Source of the DNA: Shewanella salipaludis
GTDB taxonomy: Bacteria; Pseudomonadota; Gammaproteobacteria; Enterobacterales; Shewanellaceae
Reading direction: 5' to 3'
DNA length: 64,000 nt
Assembly (NCBI RefSeq): GCF_012911865.1
Contig: NZ_JAAXYH010000004.1
Location: 1-64,000 of the forward strand
This document shows, piece by piece, positions 6,570-16,875 of the stretch (position 1 is the first letter of the stretch; each line of letters opens with the position of its first letter). Both the position numbers and the translations under genes were made by a program. The notes beneath the pieces were generated by a model, which saw nothing but the letters and a program-made list of their open reading frames with translations, made no database searches and had not been told where the DNA came from.

Positions 6570-8606
6570 ATGAGCAACCCTTTGCTGGTTCCCGCGGAGC
6601 TGCCGCCTTTTTCACAGATCAAGCCCGAGCATATCCAGCCGGCCGTCGAACAGGCTCTGGCCAAGTGCCGCGCCAAGATAGAAGAAGTGCTGACCGCCGA
6701 GGTACCCAGCTGGGATAATCTGGTGGCGCCGCTGGAGCAGGTCGACGATGAGCTGAGCCAGATCTGGTCGCCCGTGTCCCATATGAACTCTGTGCTCAGC
6801 ACAGATGCCTGGCGCGCCGCTCACGATGCCTGTCTGCCGCTGTTGTCCGAATATGGCACCTATGTCGGCCAGCACCAGGGCCTGTATCAGGCCTACAAGG
6901 CTTTGAGGGCCGCGGATGAATTTGCCGGCCTGAGTCAGGCGCAGAAGACAGTGATAGAACATGCGCTGCGTGACTTCGAGCTGTCCGGCATAGGCCTGGA
7001 CGATGAGCAGAAGCTGCGCTACGGCGAGATAGTCAAACGTCTGTCCGAGCTTACCAGCCGTTTCTCGAATCAGTTGCTCGATGCCACCCAGGCCTGGAGC
7101 AAGCTGGTCACCAATGAAGCCGAGCTTGCGGGTTTGCCCGAATCCGCACTGGCGGCGGCCAAGGCCATGGCCGAAGCCAAGGAACAGCCAGGTTGGTTGT
7201 TCACCCTGGATTTCCCCTCATACCTGCCTGTGATGACCTATTGTGAGAATCGCGCGCTGCGGGAGGAGTGTTATCGCGCCTTCGTGACCCGGGCCTCGGA
7301 TCAGGGTCCCAATGCCGGCGAGTTCGACAACGGCCCGCTGATGGATGAAATACTGGCGCTGCGTCATGAGGTCGCCAATCTGCTGGGGTTCGACAGTTAC
7401 GCCCACGAATCCCTGGCGACCAAGATGGCCGAGACGCCCGAGCAAGTGCTCAACTTCCTCAACGAACTGGCCAAGCGCACCCAGGCCCAGGCCAAGACAG
7501 AGCTCGCCGAACTCAAGGCCTTCGCCGCCAAGGAACATGGGGCCGAGGAGCTGCAGGCCTGGGATCTGAGTTTCTATGCCGAGAAACTCCAGCATCACAG
7601 ATATCAAGTGTCCCAGGAGATGCTGCGGCCCTACTTCCCCGAGAACAAGGTGCTGTCCGGCCTCTTCTATACCGTCTCGCGCCTGTTCGGCCTGACGATA
7701 GCCGAACGCCAGGGTGTGGATGTCTGGCATAAAGACGTGCGTTTCTTCGACATTCTGGATGAAGACAAGGTCCACAGGGGCAGCTTCTATCTGGACCTCT
7801 ATGCCCGCAGCGGCAAACGCGGCGGCGCCTGGATGGACGATTGCCGGGTGCGGCGGATGACGGCCGCCGGGCTGCAGAAGCCTGTGGCCTACCTGACCTG
7901 TAACTTCAACGGCCCGGTCAACGGCAAACCTGCGCTGTTTACCCATGATGAAGTGATCACCCTGTTCCATGAGTTCGGTCATGGCATCCACCATATGCTG
8001 ACCAAGATAGAGGTCGGCGGGGTCTCGGGCATCAATGGTGTTGCCTGGGATGCGGTGGAGTTGCCGAGCCAGTTCATGGAGAACTGGTGCTGGCAGGAAG
8101 AGGCATTGGCGGAAATATCCGGTCACTATGAGACCGGCGAGCCCCTGCCCAAGTCCCTGCTGGACAAGGTGCTGGCGGCGAAAAACTTCCAGTCAGGCAT
8201 ACTCATGCTGAGGCAGTTGGAGCTGTCGCTGTTCGATTTCAGGCTGCACTATGAATATGATCCCAAGCTGGGAGCCAGGGTGCAGCAGACCCTGGATCGC
8301 GTGCGCAGCGAGGTGGCCGTGATAGTGCCGCCGGCCTTCAATCGTTTTCAACATGGTTTCGCCCATATCTTCGCCGGCGGTTATGCGGCGGGTTATTACA
8401 GCTACAAGTGGGCCGAGGTCCTGTCTGCCGATGCCTTCTCCCGCTTCGAGGCCGAAGGCATATTCAATGCCGACACAGGGCGCAGCTTCCTGCATAACAT
8501 ACTGGAGATGGGCGGATCCGAGGAACCCATGGTGTTGTTCAAGCGCTTCATGGGGCGTGAACCCAACATAGATGCCCTGCTGAGGCATTCGGGCATACAG
8601 GCCTGA
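6570..8606 (+). CDS. prlC: oligopeptidase A (M3 metallopeptidase)
   Basis: 678 residues, the standard length for PrlC/OpdA, a cytosolic zinc oligopeptidase that degrades signal peptides and short peptides released by other proteases. The zinc-binding HEFGH is at about residues 467-471 within LFHEFGHGIHH, and the downstream glutamate follows in the WDAVELPSQFMENW segment. The ATG at 6570 has AAGGA eight bases upstream. Followed by a strong terminator. In Shewanella prlC commonly neighbours gor, as here. Confidence 0.96.
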   Translation: MSNPLLVPAELPPFSQIKPEHIQPAVEQALAKCRAKIEEVLTAEVPSWDNLVAPLEQVDDELSQIWSPVSHMNSVLSTDAWRAAHDACLPLLSEYGTYVGQHQGLYQAYKALRAADEFAGLSQAQKTVIEHALRDFELSGIGLDDEQKLRYGEIVKRLSELTSRFSNQLLDATQAWSKLVTNEAELAGLPESALAAAKAMAEAKEQPGWLFTLDFPSYLPVMTYCENRALREECYRAFVTRASDQGPNAGEFDNGPLMDEILALRHEVANLLGFDSYAHESLATKMAETPEQVLNFLNELAKRTQAQAKTELAELKAFAAKEHGAEELQAWDLSFYAEKLQHHRYQVSQEMLRPYFPENKVLSGLFYTVSRLFGLTIAERQGVDVWHKDVRFFDILDEDKVHRGSFYLDLYARSGKRGGAWMDDCRVRRMTAAGLQKPVAYLTCNFNGPVNGKPALFTHDEVITLFHEFGHGIHHMLTKIEVGGVSGINGVAWDAVELPSQFMENWCWQEEALAEISGHYETGEPLPKSLLDKVLAAKNFQSGILMLRQLELSLFDFRLHYEYDPKLGARVQQTLDRVRSEVAVIVPPAFNRFQHGFAHIFAGGYAAGYYSYKWAEVLSADAFSRFEAEGIFNADTGRSFLHNILEMGGSEEPMVLFKRFMGREPNIDALLRHSGIQA

Positions 8607-8638
8607 TCCCGGCCCGTCGGCCGTGCTATGGCTGTGGC

Positions 8639-8669
8639 AAATAAGGCGTCTCCGGACGCCTTATTTTTT
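8639..8669 (+). terminator. rho-independent terminator of prlC
   Basis: AATAAGGCGTCC-type stem (8640-8651) pairs with GGACGCCTTATT (8653-8665) and runs into a T tract; because the A/T flanks are symmetrical it may act in both directions. Confidence 0.85.
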
Positions 8670-8752
8670 GTCTGCTTGAGCCCGGGCGGCTCCCTTGCCC
8701 TCTGGTACGACCTCTGTTAGCCTGTGTGGCTTATTCAAGGGGAAAACGAGTT

Positions 8753-9283
8753 ATGAATCTGTATTTTAGGTTGTTCTGGTTATTCATCTGGCGCACCCGC
8801 CACTGCAAGTCGATAGGCTTCCTGGGCACCAGTCACATCAGGTACCGCGCCCTGCCGAGCGACTGCGATGTCAATTTTCACCTCACCAACTCGCGTTATC
8901 CGGCCTTCATGGATCTGGCCAGGACCTATATGCTGGCCGAGATGGGACTGCTGAAGCGTTTTCTCAAGCTCAAGTGGATGCCGATAGTCAACGCCGCCGA
9001 GTTTACCTATATCCGCGATATCAAGCCGTTGCAGATATTCGACATAGAAACCAAGCTGGTGGGCTGGGACGAGAAATACTTTTATATAGAACAGAGGTTC
9101 GTCAGCAAGCGTGGCCTGCACTGTATCGCCTATGTGCGCGGCGTGTTCGTCTGCAAGGGCAAACAAGTGCCGATACCGCAGCTGCTGGACGCGGCGGATT
9201 TCGACGCAGCGCCCCCTGAGTTGCCGGCGGATGTGCTGCATTGGAAAGAGTTTTTGCAGCTGAAGAAGCAGCGCAACACTTAA
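8753..9283 (+). CDS. hot-dog acyl-thioesterase (4HBT family, THEM6-like)
   Basis: 176 residues from ATG 8753-8755, with AAGGGG upstream; an in-frame start 27 bases earlier lacks a ribosome-binding site and is not used. The segment DCDVNFHLTNSRYPAFMDLAR carries the D-x-N-x-H-x-N-N/S-x-Y pattern of 4-hydroxybenzoyl-CoA-thioesterase-like hot-dog enzymes, here at about residues 38-58. The N-terminus is hydrophobic (YFRLFWLFIW), so membrane association is likely. Substrate probably an acyl-CoA, unspecified. Transcribed toward the GST gene, whose stop lies 6 bp away. Confidence 0.8.
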   Translation: MNLYFRLFWLFIWRTRHCKSIGFLGTSHIRYRALPSDCDVNFHLTNSRYPAFMDLARTYMLAEMGLLKRFLKLKWMPIVNAAEFTYIRDIKPLQIFDIETKLVGWDEKYFYIEQRFVSKRGLHCIAYVRGVFVCKGKQVPIPQLLDAADFDAAPPELPADVLHWKEFLQLKKQRNT

Positions 9284-9289
9284 CCTTGG

Positions 9290-9943
9290 CTAGATCTGTG
9301 TCTGCAGCCCGTTGAGTTCATTCATATGCGCCAGATCGACTTCTTCCTGCACCAACACCCAGGCACCGCGCAGCTGTGCCTGTTGCCAGTATCTGGCCAG
9401 ATGCTCCAGCTCCAACAGCGACAGCAGGTCCTGGCAACGGGACAGGCAGGGAATGAAGGCGCAGTCGGCCAGGGTCAAGCTGTCGCCACAGAGCCAGTGT
9501 TGCCCGGCCAAGCGCAGATCCAAGGCCTCCAGCGCTAACTTGAGTGATTTTTCCAGGGATTTGATTTGCAGGCTGTCTTGTTTGTCTGCCTGGGGTTGTC
9601 TGAGTTTATCCAGTTGAAATAGCGGGGCATTGAGATCTTGATCTATCAGCCTGTCATAGAGGCGCACCTCCAGGTTGCGGTCGGGATCTTCGGGCAGCAG
9701 CCGGGTGCCGGAATCGAACCTGTGGTCCAAATATTCGGCTATGATGCTGGCGTCCGGCAACAGCCTGCCATCCAGGCATTTGAGCATGGGCAGTCTGGCG
9801 AGGGGAAATAAGGCCCGGAAATGGCCCCTGGTCACAGGATCCCGCAGATCTGTCACCCTGGGATAGAAATTGACTTGCTTTTCATACAGGGAAAGCAAGA
9901 CCTTCTGTGAGTAGCGGGATAAGGGGTGGTAAAACAGCTCCAT
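9290..9943 (-). CDS. glutathione S-transferase family protein
   Basis: 217 residues with the two-domain GST layout. The N-terminal thioredoxin-like half begins MELFYHPLSRYSQKVLLSL, in which Ser/Tyr near residues 9-12 are the likely glutathione-activating residues, and includes RLPMLKCLDGR with the cis-proline and LPDASIIAEYLD with the glutathione-contacting acidic/Ser pair. The C-terminal half is helical and has LTLADCAFIPCL, the N-capping-box region of the GST fold. Subclass and substrate cannot be told; SspA-like roles are a weaker alternative. Converges on the thioesterase gene. Confidence 0.8.
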   Translation of the reverse strand: MELFYHPLSRYSQKVLLSLYEKQVNFYPRVTDLRDPVTRGHFRALFPLARLPMLKCLDGRLLPDASIIAEYLDHRFDSGTRLLPEDPDRNLEVRLYDRLIDQDLNAPLFQLDKLRQPQADKQDSLQIKSLEKSLKLALEALDLRLAGQHWLCGDSLTLADCAFIPCLSRCQDLLSLLELEHLARYWQQAQLRGAWVLVQEEVDLAHMNELNGLQTQI

Positions 9944-10195
9944 AGAGCGAGCTCCATTCGTGTGCCTAAATTAACTTTAGACCTTGGTAGCCGAATAGGA
10001 AAAGGGCCTGCAAAAAATCGCCAACCCCCGTGGTGGCTGGTATTCAGGGGAGATCTCGCCCCTGGGGCCGCGGCTCAAATTGACATCCGGGCGACAGGCC
10101 ATTGTTTCGCAGACAAGTATCTGACTTATAATGAGTCGCGTTTTCTTTCGCCTCGGCATAGTTGCCATAGCGCCATGACCCATGAGGAAATCAAT

Positions 10196-10885
10196 ATGCA
10201 TTCAGCAGAAGCTTTTGCCGCCATTTACCGGCGTGCCTGTGACCGCAAGGGCGGCGAGGCCGGCCTGCAGGCGCTCTTGCCCCAGGTGTTGAGCGCCGAG
10301 GAGCTAGCGCAATATGCGGATGCCGAGCTGCTTTCTGCCATGAGCCGACAGGTATTTCAGAGTGGCTTCGTCTGGCGGGTGGTGGATAACAAGTGGCCCG
10401 AATATGAGACCGCCTTCTTCGGCTTCGAGCCTCACAAGGTGCTGATGTTGTCGCCGGAGCAGTTGGCGGCCAGGGCGAGCGATCCCAAACTCATTCGCCA
10501 TGCCAGTAAGACCCAGGCCATCTATGACAATGCCGCCATGGTGCTGGATATCGCCAGGGAACATGGCAGCTTCGCCCACTATCTCGCCGCATGGCCAACG
10601 GCGGACATTACCGGCCTGTGGCAGGCGTTGAAGAAGCGCGGCGCCCGTTTGGGTGGCAATACCGGGCCCTATTTCCTGCGCGGCATAGGCAAAGACACCT
10701 TCCTGTTGACCGATGATGTCCAGGGCTATTTCAAGGCCCACAAGTTGGTGGATGCCGGCTTCGGCTCCCAAACCGGCCTCAGGCAAGTGCAGCAGATCTT
10801 CAACGCCTGGCAGCGCGAGTCCGGTCTCAGCCTGGCATGTATCAGCCGTGTCCTGGCCTGCAGCGTCGGCGATAATCGTATCTAA
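10196..10885 (+). CDS. DNA-3-methyladenine glycosylase I family protein
   Basis: 229 residues from ATG 10196-10198, chosen because GAGGA lies just upstream; the frame is open further 5' but without a start signal. The stretch FQSGFVWRVVDNKWPEYETAFFGFEP corresponds to the Tag segment that builds the base-binding pocket, and GNTGPYFLRGIGKDTFLLTDDV fits the helix-hairpin region. Tag excises 3-methyladenine from alkylated DNA. The N-terminal Cys and C-terminal His/Cys that form the zinc snap of E. coli Tag are not seen, so this is the divergent COG2818-type branch; substrate range may differ. Confidence 0.72.
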   Translation: MHSAEAFAAIYRRACDRKGGEAGLQALLPQVLSAEELAQYADAELLSAMSRQVFQSGFVWRVVDNKWPEYETAFFGFEPHKVLMLSPEQLAARASDPKLIRHASKTQAIYDNAAMVLDIAREHGSFAHYLAAWPTADITGLWQALKKRGARLGGNTGPYFLRGIGKDTFLLTDDVQGYFKAHKLVDAGFGSQTGLRQVQQIFNAWQRESGLSLACISRVLACSVGDNRI

Positions 10886-11333
10886 GCCGCTGCTGTGAGC
10901 CATGAAGGGCCTGTGGTCCGGCCGCCTCATGGTTCCGTTATCCGGGACCAATGATTCCAAACAATCCCGTTTATCGAGGCAATCCAAGCTGTTATCTTCC
11001 TCCTCCCTAACTGCGCCTTGGAGCGTTTTTTGCCTGGCGGCTATGCTGTTTCAAGCCGCATCAATCTCAGACCCAAAGCTCATCCGGGTCGATAGCATAA
11101 ATTTAACAAACGCTCACCCTCAAGGTTTTCTGTAACATACAGATAATAAGAGTAGCGGGTGAAGGATCAGAATTTTCATTAGTTTACAATTTCAATACCG
11201 GCTTTTCTTGTTGATTACCTTAGGGTGTGAGATAAAAGCGGGATATCGAAAATTGATTAAATAGCGTTCTGCACATCCAGGAGCTGAAAAGGTTTTTCGG
11301 CTCGGTGCGCGACAGACATAGACAGGAGTTCAC
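10886..11333. other. intergenic region upstream of RND efflux genes
   Basis: 448 bp. No regulator gene (TetR, for example) is found next to the efflux operon, which is unusual. Short frames here lack supporting signals. The 3' half is AT-rich and must contain the efflux promoter; I cannot point to a certain -35/-10 pair. GACAGGAG just before 11334 is the ribosome-binding site. Confidence 0.5.
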
Positions 11334-12476
11334 ATGCGGCATGTATTGAAAGTTGCCTCTATTATAGGTTTGGGCTTATGGGTCGGCGGCTGCAAACCCA
11401 GCGCGGATCAAGCCTCGGCCCCGGGTCCCGCCCCCATGGAAGTGGGTACCATGAATGTCGTCGCTCAGCCCCAGGCACTCCAGGTGGAGTTGCCGGGCCG
11501 CAGTCACGCCTTTCTCGAGGCCGAAGTCCGGCCCCAGGTCAGCGGTATCATCACCAAGCGCAGTTTCACCGAGGGGGGCCTGGTCGCACAGGGCGAGTCC
11601 CTGTATCAGATAGATCCCGCGACCTACCAGGCGGCGCTGGTGAGTGCCGAGGCGCAGAAGGCCAGGGCGGTGGCGGCGTTGGCATCGGCCAAGGCCAGGG
11701 CGAAGCGTTATGCCGAGCTGGTGAAGACCAAGGCCATCAGCCAGCAGGATTTCGACGAGGCCCAGGCCGCCTACCAGGAGAGTCTGGCCAGTGTGACTGT
11801 TGCCGACGCGGCGATCAACACGGCCAAGATCAACCTGCAATACACCCAAGTGTTGGCGCCCATTTCCGGGCGTATCGGCAAGTCCAGCGTCACCGCAGGT
11901 GCCCTGGTGACTGCGAATCAGGGCCAGGCTTTGGCGACCATCCAGCAGCTGGATCCCATCAATGTCGATATAGTGCAATCCAGTGCTCAGCTCCTGAGTT
12001 TGAAAGCCAGGCTGAGGCAAGGCAAGTTACAGGCGGATGATAATGCCAGCGTCGAGCTGATACTCGAAGATGGCAGCCATTACGGGCACCCGGGCAAGTT
12101 GCGTTTCTCCGAGGTGAGTGTCGACGAGAGCACGGGCACAGTGATCATCAGGGCCGAGTTCCCCAATCCCGAGGGTATCCTGTTGCCCGGCATGTATGTG
12201 CGCGCCCTGGTGAATGTCGGCACAGATCCCGCCGCCATTCTGGTGCCGCAGAAGGCGATCACACGCAATGCCAAGGGACAGGCGGTGGCCATGTTGGTGA
12301 ATGAACAGGGCCAGGTAGAATCCAGGGTAGTGAAGACGGCCGAGGTGATAGATCATCAGTGGCGAGTCACAGAAGGCATGACAGCGGGTGAGACATTGAT
12401 CGTCGAGGGGCTGCAAAAGATACGTCCCGGCGCTCAGGTCACGACCAAAACCCTTTCGGCAAACCAAGCAGACTAA
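11334..12476 (+). CDS. RND efflux periplasmic adaptor (membrane fusion lipoprotein)
   Basis: 380 residues. The signal peptide ends in a lipobox (WVGGC, Cys at about residue 20), so the protein is an inner-membrane-anchored lipoprotein facing the periplasm. Next come a biotinyl-lipoyl-like half (RPQVSGIITKRSFTEGGLV), an alpha-helical hairpin (about residues 100-170, KAKRYAELVKTKAISQQDFDEA), the second lipoyl half (APISGRIGKSSVTAGALV) and beta-barrel plus membrane-proximal domains. This matches AcrA/MexA. It bridges the adjacent RND pump to an outer-membrane TolC-type channel, which is not encoded here. Starts with GACAGGAG upstream; 12 bp separate it from the pump gene. Confidence 0.93.
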   Translation: MRHVLKVASIIGLGLWVGGCKPSADQASAPGPAPMEVGTMNVVAQPQALQVELPGRSHAFLEAEVRPQVSGIITKRSFTEGGLVAQGESLYQIDPATYQAALVSAEAQKARAVAALASAKARAKRYAELVKTKAISQQDFDEAQAAYQESLASVTVADAAINTAKINLQYTQVLAPISGRIGKSSVTAGALVTANQGQALATIQQLDPINVDIVQSSAQLLSLKARLRQGKLQADDNASVELILEDGSHYGHPGKLRFSEVSVDESTGTVIIRAEFPNPEGILLPGMYVRALVNVGTDPAAILVPQKAITRNAKGQAVAMLVNEQGQVESRVVKTAEVIDHQWRVTEGMTAGETLIVEGLQKIRPGAQVTTKTLSANQAD

Positions 12477-12488
12477 CGGGGCGGATCT

Positions 12489-15400
12489 ATGGCACGTTTC
12501 TTCATCGATCACCCTATCTTCGCTTGGGTCATCGCCATCATAATAATGCTCACGGGTGTCCTGGCCATCAATGGCCTGCCCGTGTCCCAGTATCCCAGCA
12601 TAGCGCCGCCAACCGTGGTGATCAGCGCCAACTATCCGGGGGCTTCGGCCAAAACGCTCGAGGACTCGGTGACTCAGGTGATAGAGCAGCGCATGACAGG
12701 CCTGGATCATCTGCGCTATATCAACTCGACCAGCGACAGCTTCGGTAATGCCCAGATCACTCTGACCTTCAATGCCGAGGCGGATGCCGACATTGCCCAG
12801 GTACAAGTGCAGAATAAGCTGCAGCTGGCTATGCCCTTGTTGCCCCAGGAAGTTCAGTCCCAGGGCGTAGGGGTCAGCAAGTCCAGCGCAGGTTTCCTCA
12901 TGGTGCTGGGATTCGTGTCCAACGATGGTTCCATGGACAGGAACGATATCGCAGATTACGTCGGCTCCAATGTTCAGGATCCCATGAGCCGGGTCCCTGG
13001 GGTCGGCGACATTACCCTGTTCGGCGCCAAATACGCCATGCGCATCTGGCTCGAGCCGCTGAAGTTGACCCAATACAATCTGACCAGCCAGGACGTGGTA
13101 GCGGCCATTCGCGAGCAGAATGCCCAGGTCTCGGCCGGCCAGTTGGGTGGGGCCCCTGCGGTGCAAGGACAGGAGTTGAATGCGACCGTCTCGGCCCAGA
13201 GCCGGCTGCAGACGGCGGATGAATTCAAGCAGATCATCGTCAAGTCCGAGACGTCGGGCGCCAAGGTGTACCTGGGCGATGTGGCGCGGGTCGAGCTGGG
13301 GGCGGAAAGTTACTCTGTGGTGTCCTATTACAACGGCAAACCCGCAACCGGCCTGGCGATCCAGCTGGCGACCGGGGCCAATGCGCTGGCGACCGCCGAA
13401 GCCATACGCGCCAAGATAGCCGAGATGGAGCCTTTCTTCCCCGCCGGGCTGGACGTAGTCTATCCCTACGACACCACCCCCTTCGTCGAGAAGTCCATCG
13501 AAGGCGTGGTACATACCCTGCTCGAAGCCATAGTCCTGGTGTTCGTGATCATGTACCTGTTCCTGCAGAATCTCAGGGCCACTCTGATCCCCACCATAGC
13601 CGTGCCCGTGGTGCTGCTCGGCACCTTTGCGATCCTGTCGGTCGCAGGTTACTCCATCAATACCCTGACCATGTTCGCCATGGTGCTGGCCATAGGCTTG
13701 CTGGTGGATGATGCCATTGTGGTGGTGGAAAACGTCGAACGTATCATGGCCGAGGAGGGCCTGAGTCCGTTGGAGGCGACCCGCAAGTCCATGGATCAGA
13801 TCACCGGTGCCCTGGTGGGCATAGGCCTGACCCTGTCGGCGGTATTCGTGCCCATGGCCTTCATGTCTGGCTCGACCGGGGTCATCTATCGTCAATTCTC
13901 CATCACCATAGTCTCGGCCATGGGCCTGTCCGTGTTGGTGGCCTTGATCCTGACGCCTGCCCTGTGTGCGACCATGCTCAAGCCCTTGCCCAAGGGACAT
14001 GCCCAGGCAGACACGGGCTTCTTCGGTTGGTTTAACCGTAACTTCAACAATATGACCTCCCGCTATCAGTCCAGTGTTGCCAAGCTGCTGAAGCGTTCGC
14101 TGCGGGTCATGAGCCTGTATCTGGCACTGGTTGTCGCCGTCGCCTGGATCTTCCTGCGCATGCCGACCGCCTTCCTGCCGGACGAAGATCAGGGCATATT
14201 GTTCACCCAGACCATATTGCCGACCAACGCCACCCAGGAAAGCACCATGAAAGTGCTGGACAAGGTGTCGGATCATTTCCTCAAGGACGAGAGTGTCAAC
14301 TCTGTGTTCAGTGTCGCCGGCTTCAGTTTCGCCGGTAATGGCCAGAACATGGGGATCGCCTTCGTCAGCCTCAAGGACTGGTCCGAGCGGCATGCGCCGG
14401 GAACGGATGTCCAGTCCATCGCCGGGCGTGCCATGGGGGCCTTCTCCCAACTCAAGGAAGCCTTCGTGTTTGCCTTCGTGCCGCCGTCGGTGATCACCTT
14501 GGGCACGGCCAATGGCTTCAATCTCTACCTGCAGGATAAGAATGGCCAGGGTCATGACAAGTTGCTGCAGGCCCGCAATCAGTTGCTCGGCCTGGCGGCA
14601 CAAAATCCCAACCTGGTCGGGGTGCGTCCCAACGGTCAGGAGGATGCGCCTGCCTACCAGTTGCACATAGATCACGCCAAGGTACGCGCCTTGGGGGTGA
14701 ACATCTCGGATGTTAACAGCGTCCTGGCCACGGCCTGGGGTGGTTCCTATGTGAATGACTTCATCGACAGAGGCAGGGTGAAGCGGGTGTACGTCCAGGG
14801 CGACGCAGAGTTCCGCATGCAACCGGACGATCTGGATGCCTGGTATGTGCGCAACAGCCAGGGTGATATGGTGCCTTTCTCGGCATTCGCCAGCGGTAGC
14901 TGGGAGTACGGTTCGCCACGACTGGAGCGCTTCAACGGCCTGTCGGCGATGAACATCCAGGGGTCGACGGCACCCGGGTTCAGCACAGGTGACGCCATGG
15001 TACTGATGGAAGACTTGGCCAAGCAGTTGCCATCCGGCTTCGGCATAGAGTGGAGCGGCCTGTCCTACGAGGAAAGACTATCCGGCAATCAGGCCCCCGG
15101 CTTGTATGCCTTGTCCGTGTTGGTGGTCTTCCTGGTATTGGCGGCCCTGTATGAGAGCTGGTCCGTGCCCTTGTCTGTGGTTCTGGTGGTGCCCCTGGGG
15201 GTTATCGGGGCCTTGCTGGCGATGAATGGCCGTGGCCTGCCGAATGACGTCTTCTTCCAGGTGGGTCTGCTGACCACGGTCGGCTTGGCGACCAAGAATG
15301 CCATTCTTATCGTCGAGTTTGCCAAGGGATACTACGACAGAGGCGCAGGTCTGATAGAGGCGACCCTGCATGCGGTACGGGTGCGTTTGCGTCCTATCCT

Positions 15401-15626
15401 CATGACCTCGCTGGCGTTTGGTCTGGGGGTTCTGCCTTTGGCCATCAGCACGGGTGTCGGCTCGGGTGGTCAGAACGCCATAGGCACAGGGGTATTGGGC
15501 GGCATGGTGAGCTCGACCTTCCTGGGGATCTTCTTCATTCCTACCTTCTTCGTGGTCGTCGAACATATGTTCAGCAAGCGGGAGAAGATAGTGAAGGAAC
15601 AGGACACTGTCATAGTGCCTGATTAA
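12489..15626 (+). CDS. RND multidrug efflux permease (HAE1, AcrB-like)
   Basis: 1045 residues, the normal AcrB/MexB length, in the inner membrane as a proton-driven trimer. Begins [17 protein letters not shown]. Two halves each have a large periplasmic loop and six membrane helices; the first half has [14 protein letters not shown] with the paired aspartates of proton relay (D407/D408 in AcrB) and [14 protein letters not shown]. The second half ends with [18 protein letters not shown]. Second gene of a two-gene operon with its adaptor, closed by a strong terminator. Substrate unknown; RND pumps of this group export dyes, detergents and antibiotics. Confidence 0.95.
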   Translation: MARFFIDHPIFAWVIAIIIMLTGVLAINGLPVSQYPSIAPPTVVISANYPGASAKTLEDSVTQVIEQRMTGLDHLRYINSTSDSFGNAQITLTFNAEADADIAQVQVQNKLQLAMPLLPQEVQSQGVGVSKSSAGFLMVLGFVSNDGSMDRNDIADYVGSNVQDPMSRVPGVGDITLFGAKYAMRIWLEPLKLTQYNLTSQDVVAAIREQNAQVSAGQLGGAPAVQGQELNATVSAQSRLQTADEFKQIIVKSETSGAKVYLGDVARVELGAESYSVVSYYNGKPATGLAIQLATGANALATAEAIRAKIAEMEPFFPAGLDVVYPYDTTPFVEKSIEGVVHTLLEAIVLVFVIMYLFLQNLRATLIPTIAVPVVLLGTFAILSVAGYSINTLTMFAMVLAIGLLVDDAIVVVENVERIMAEEGLSPLEATRKSMDQITGALVGIGLTLSAVFVPMAFMSGSTGVIYRQFSITIVSAMGLSVLVALILTPALCATMLKPLPKGHAQADTGFFGWFNRNFNNMTSRYQSSVAKLLKRSLRVMSLYLALVVAVAWIFLRMPTAFLPDEDQGILFTQTILPTNATQESTMKVLDKVSDHFLKDESVNSVFSVAGFSFAGNGQNMGIAFVSLKDWSERHAPGTDVQSIAGRAMGAFSQLKEAFVFAFVPPSVITLGTANGFNLYLQDKNGQGHDKLLQARNQLLGLAAQNPNLVGVRPNGQEDAPAYQLHIDHAKVRALGVNISDVNSVLATAWGGSYVNDFIDRGRVKRVYVQGDAEFRMQPDDLDAWYVRNSQGDMVPFSAFASGSWEYGSPRLERFNGLSAMNIQGSTAPGFSTGDAMVLMEDLAKQLPSGFGIEWSGLSYEERLSGNQAPGLYALSVLVVFLVLAALYESWSVPLSVVLVVPLGVIGALLAMNGRGLPNDVFFQVGLLTTVGLATKNAILIVEFAKGYYDRGAGLIEATLHAVRVRLRPILMTSLAFGLGVLPLAISTGVGSGGQNAIGTGVLGGMVSSTFLGIFFIPTFFVVVEHMFSKREKIVKEQDTVIVPD

Positions 15627-15678
15627 GCGCTTGATTTAGCTCCTGGTTAAGCGCCGGATTGCTCCGGCACTTAACACC

Positions 15679-15708
15679 AAAAAACCCGGCTGCCTCGCCG
15701 GGTTTTTT
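15679..15708 (+). terminator. rho-independent terminator of the efflux operon
   Basis: AAAAAACCCGGC (15679-15690) pairs with GCCGGGTTTTTT (15697-15708): a perfect GC stem with a T-rich tail. Symmetric, so may work in both directions. Confidence 0.9.
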
Positions 15709-16207
15709 ATTGGCGGCGGCAAGGTTGCCGCCGGCTTGAGGATTTCCCGCATTCACACAATCCGGCTGGATTGTTGTTTATGCCTGATTCCGATAATAAT
15801 CAGTCTCAGACGGTTATTTCACTAGGCTATCCAAGAGATAACTCGGGTTATTCCTTTATTTTGTTGTTTTATGCTCAAATAATGCCACTGACAAATATCC
15901 AGTAATTAAATGAAATAATTGATTATTTATTTTTATATACAAAATATCCGGTCGAAAACCTCGATGAGTTTGCTTCTGACTGAGGTTAACCTGTTCTGGA
16001 TGGGAAAGTCAGGGTTTTCCGGCATAAGATGCCGAAATAGCGGCGGATAATCCGGCGCAGATGTGATCTGACCAGCATTGGCCTGCGCTCCAGACACTGG
16101 ACATTTTATCGCCGAAAGGTGAAATTGTTGCCGATTTATGTTTAGCTGTGTCGCTGTTTCACACTAAAAATAACAATAACGAGTGTCACTGAACTAAGGG
16201 ATTATTG
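15709..16207. other. AT-rich intergenic region, nothing recognised
   Basis: 499 bp between two same-strand operons. No gene or RNA was recognised. It must contain the lemA promoter; the segment around 15890-15960 is very AT-rich. Confidence 0.5.
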
Positions 16208-16777
16208 ATGGAAGGTCTGTTGTTGGTTTTAGCCCTGGCGCTAATCATTGCCTGCCTCTGGTATGTGAGTCTGATCAAGAAGCGCGACATCGCCAGGGAA
16301 GCCCTGTCCGCCATAGATGTCCAGCTTAAGAACCGTGGTGCCCGTTTGCCGGCGATGCTCGAGATAGCCTCAGGCAGCATGCAGGAGGAGCGACTCCTGC
16401 TCGAGGATGTTGCAGAGCTGGAGACCCTGTTGTCCAGAGCCTACGATCAGACCCAGACGGAGGAGATCAGCTTGCATCTGGAGCTGGCCCAGCGACTCAA
16501 TACCAGGTTGGCGCAGCTGCTTGCCGACATGGACAATTACCCGGAACTGCAATCCGACAACCGGATGCTGGAAGCCATCCAGGCCTATCAGGAAGTCGAA
16601 GAGCCGCTGGCGGCCGCCCGGCGTTTCTATAACTCGGCGGTATCCGAGTTCAACACTGCGGTCGGCATCTTTCCCGGCTCCATCATAGCCTCGGTGGCCG
16701 GGGTCAAGGTATTGCCCTACTATGAAGCCGAAGACGTGCCGAGCACCGCCTTGGATGCGGGCGACTTCATCAATTAG
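16208..16777 (+). CDS. LemA family membrane protein
   Basis: 189 residues from ATG 16208-16210 with AAGGGA upstream. One N-terminal membrane segment (about residues 2-20) is followed by a long four-helix-bundle domain. The C-terminal AARRFYNSAVSEFNTAVGIFPGSIIA is the LemA signature (R-x-Y-N-x2-V-x2-[FY]-N). LemA proteins are membrane-anchored with a cytoplasmic-N or extruding helical domain; their biochemical role is unsettled, with links to envelope quality control. Followed 98 bp later by a lytic transglycosylase gene on the same strand. Confidence 0.88.
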   Translation: MEGLLLVLALALIIACLWYVSLIKKRDIAREALSAIDVQLKNRGARLPAMLEIASGSMQEERLLLEDVAELETLLSRAYDQTQTEEISLHLELAQRLNTRLAQLLADMDNYPELQSDNRMLEAIQAYQEVEEPLAAARRFYNSAVSEFNTAVGIFPGSIIASVAGVKVLPYYEAEDVPSTALDAGDFIN

Positions 16778-16875
16778 TGAAGGCGTTCGTGCATGAGTTA
16801 ATTCGTCCATGGGCCTAGAGTGCGGCTCATAGTCCAGAGATCCTTATCCCAGAGATCCGATCCCAGAGGTACGGA

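Noticed and set aside
10902..11135. 77-codon frame upstream of the RND genes
   Set aside because: No ribosome-binding site and no similarity to a regulator; probably chance.
12027..14822. Long open frame (931 codons) on the minus strand
   Set aside because: It is the exact antisense of the RND efflux genes; composition (His, Gly, Gln-rich) is that of a GC-rich shadow frame.
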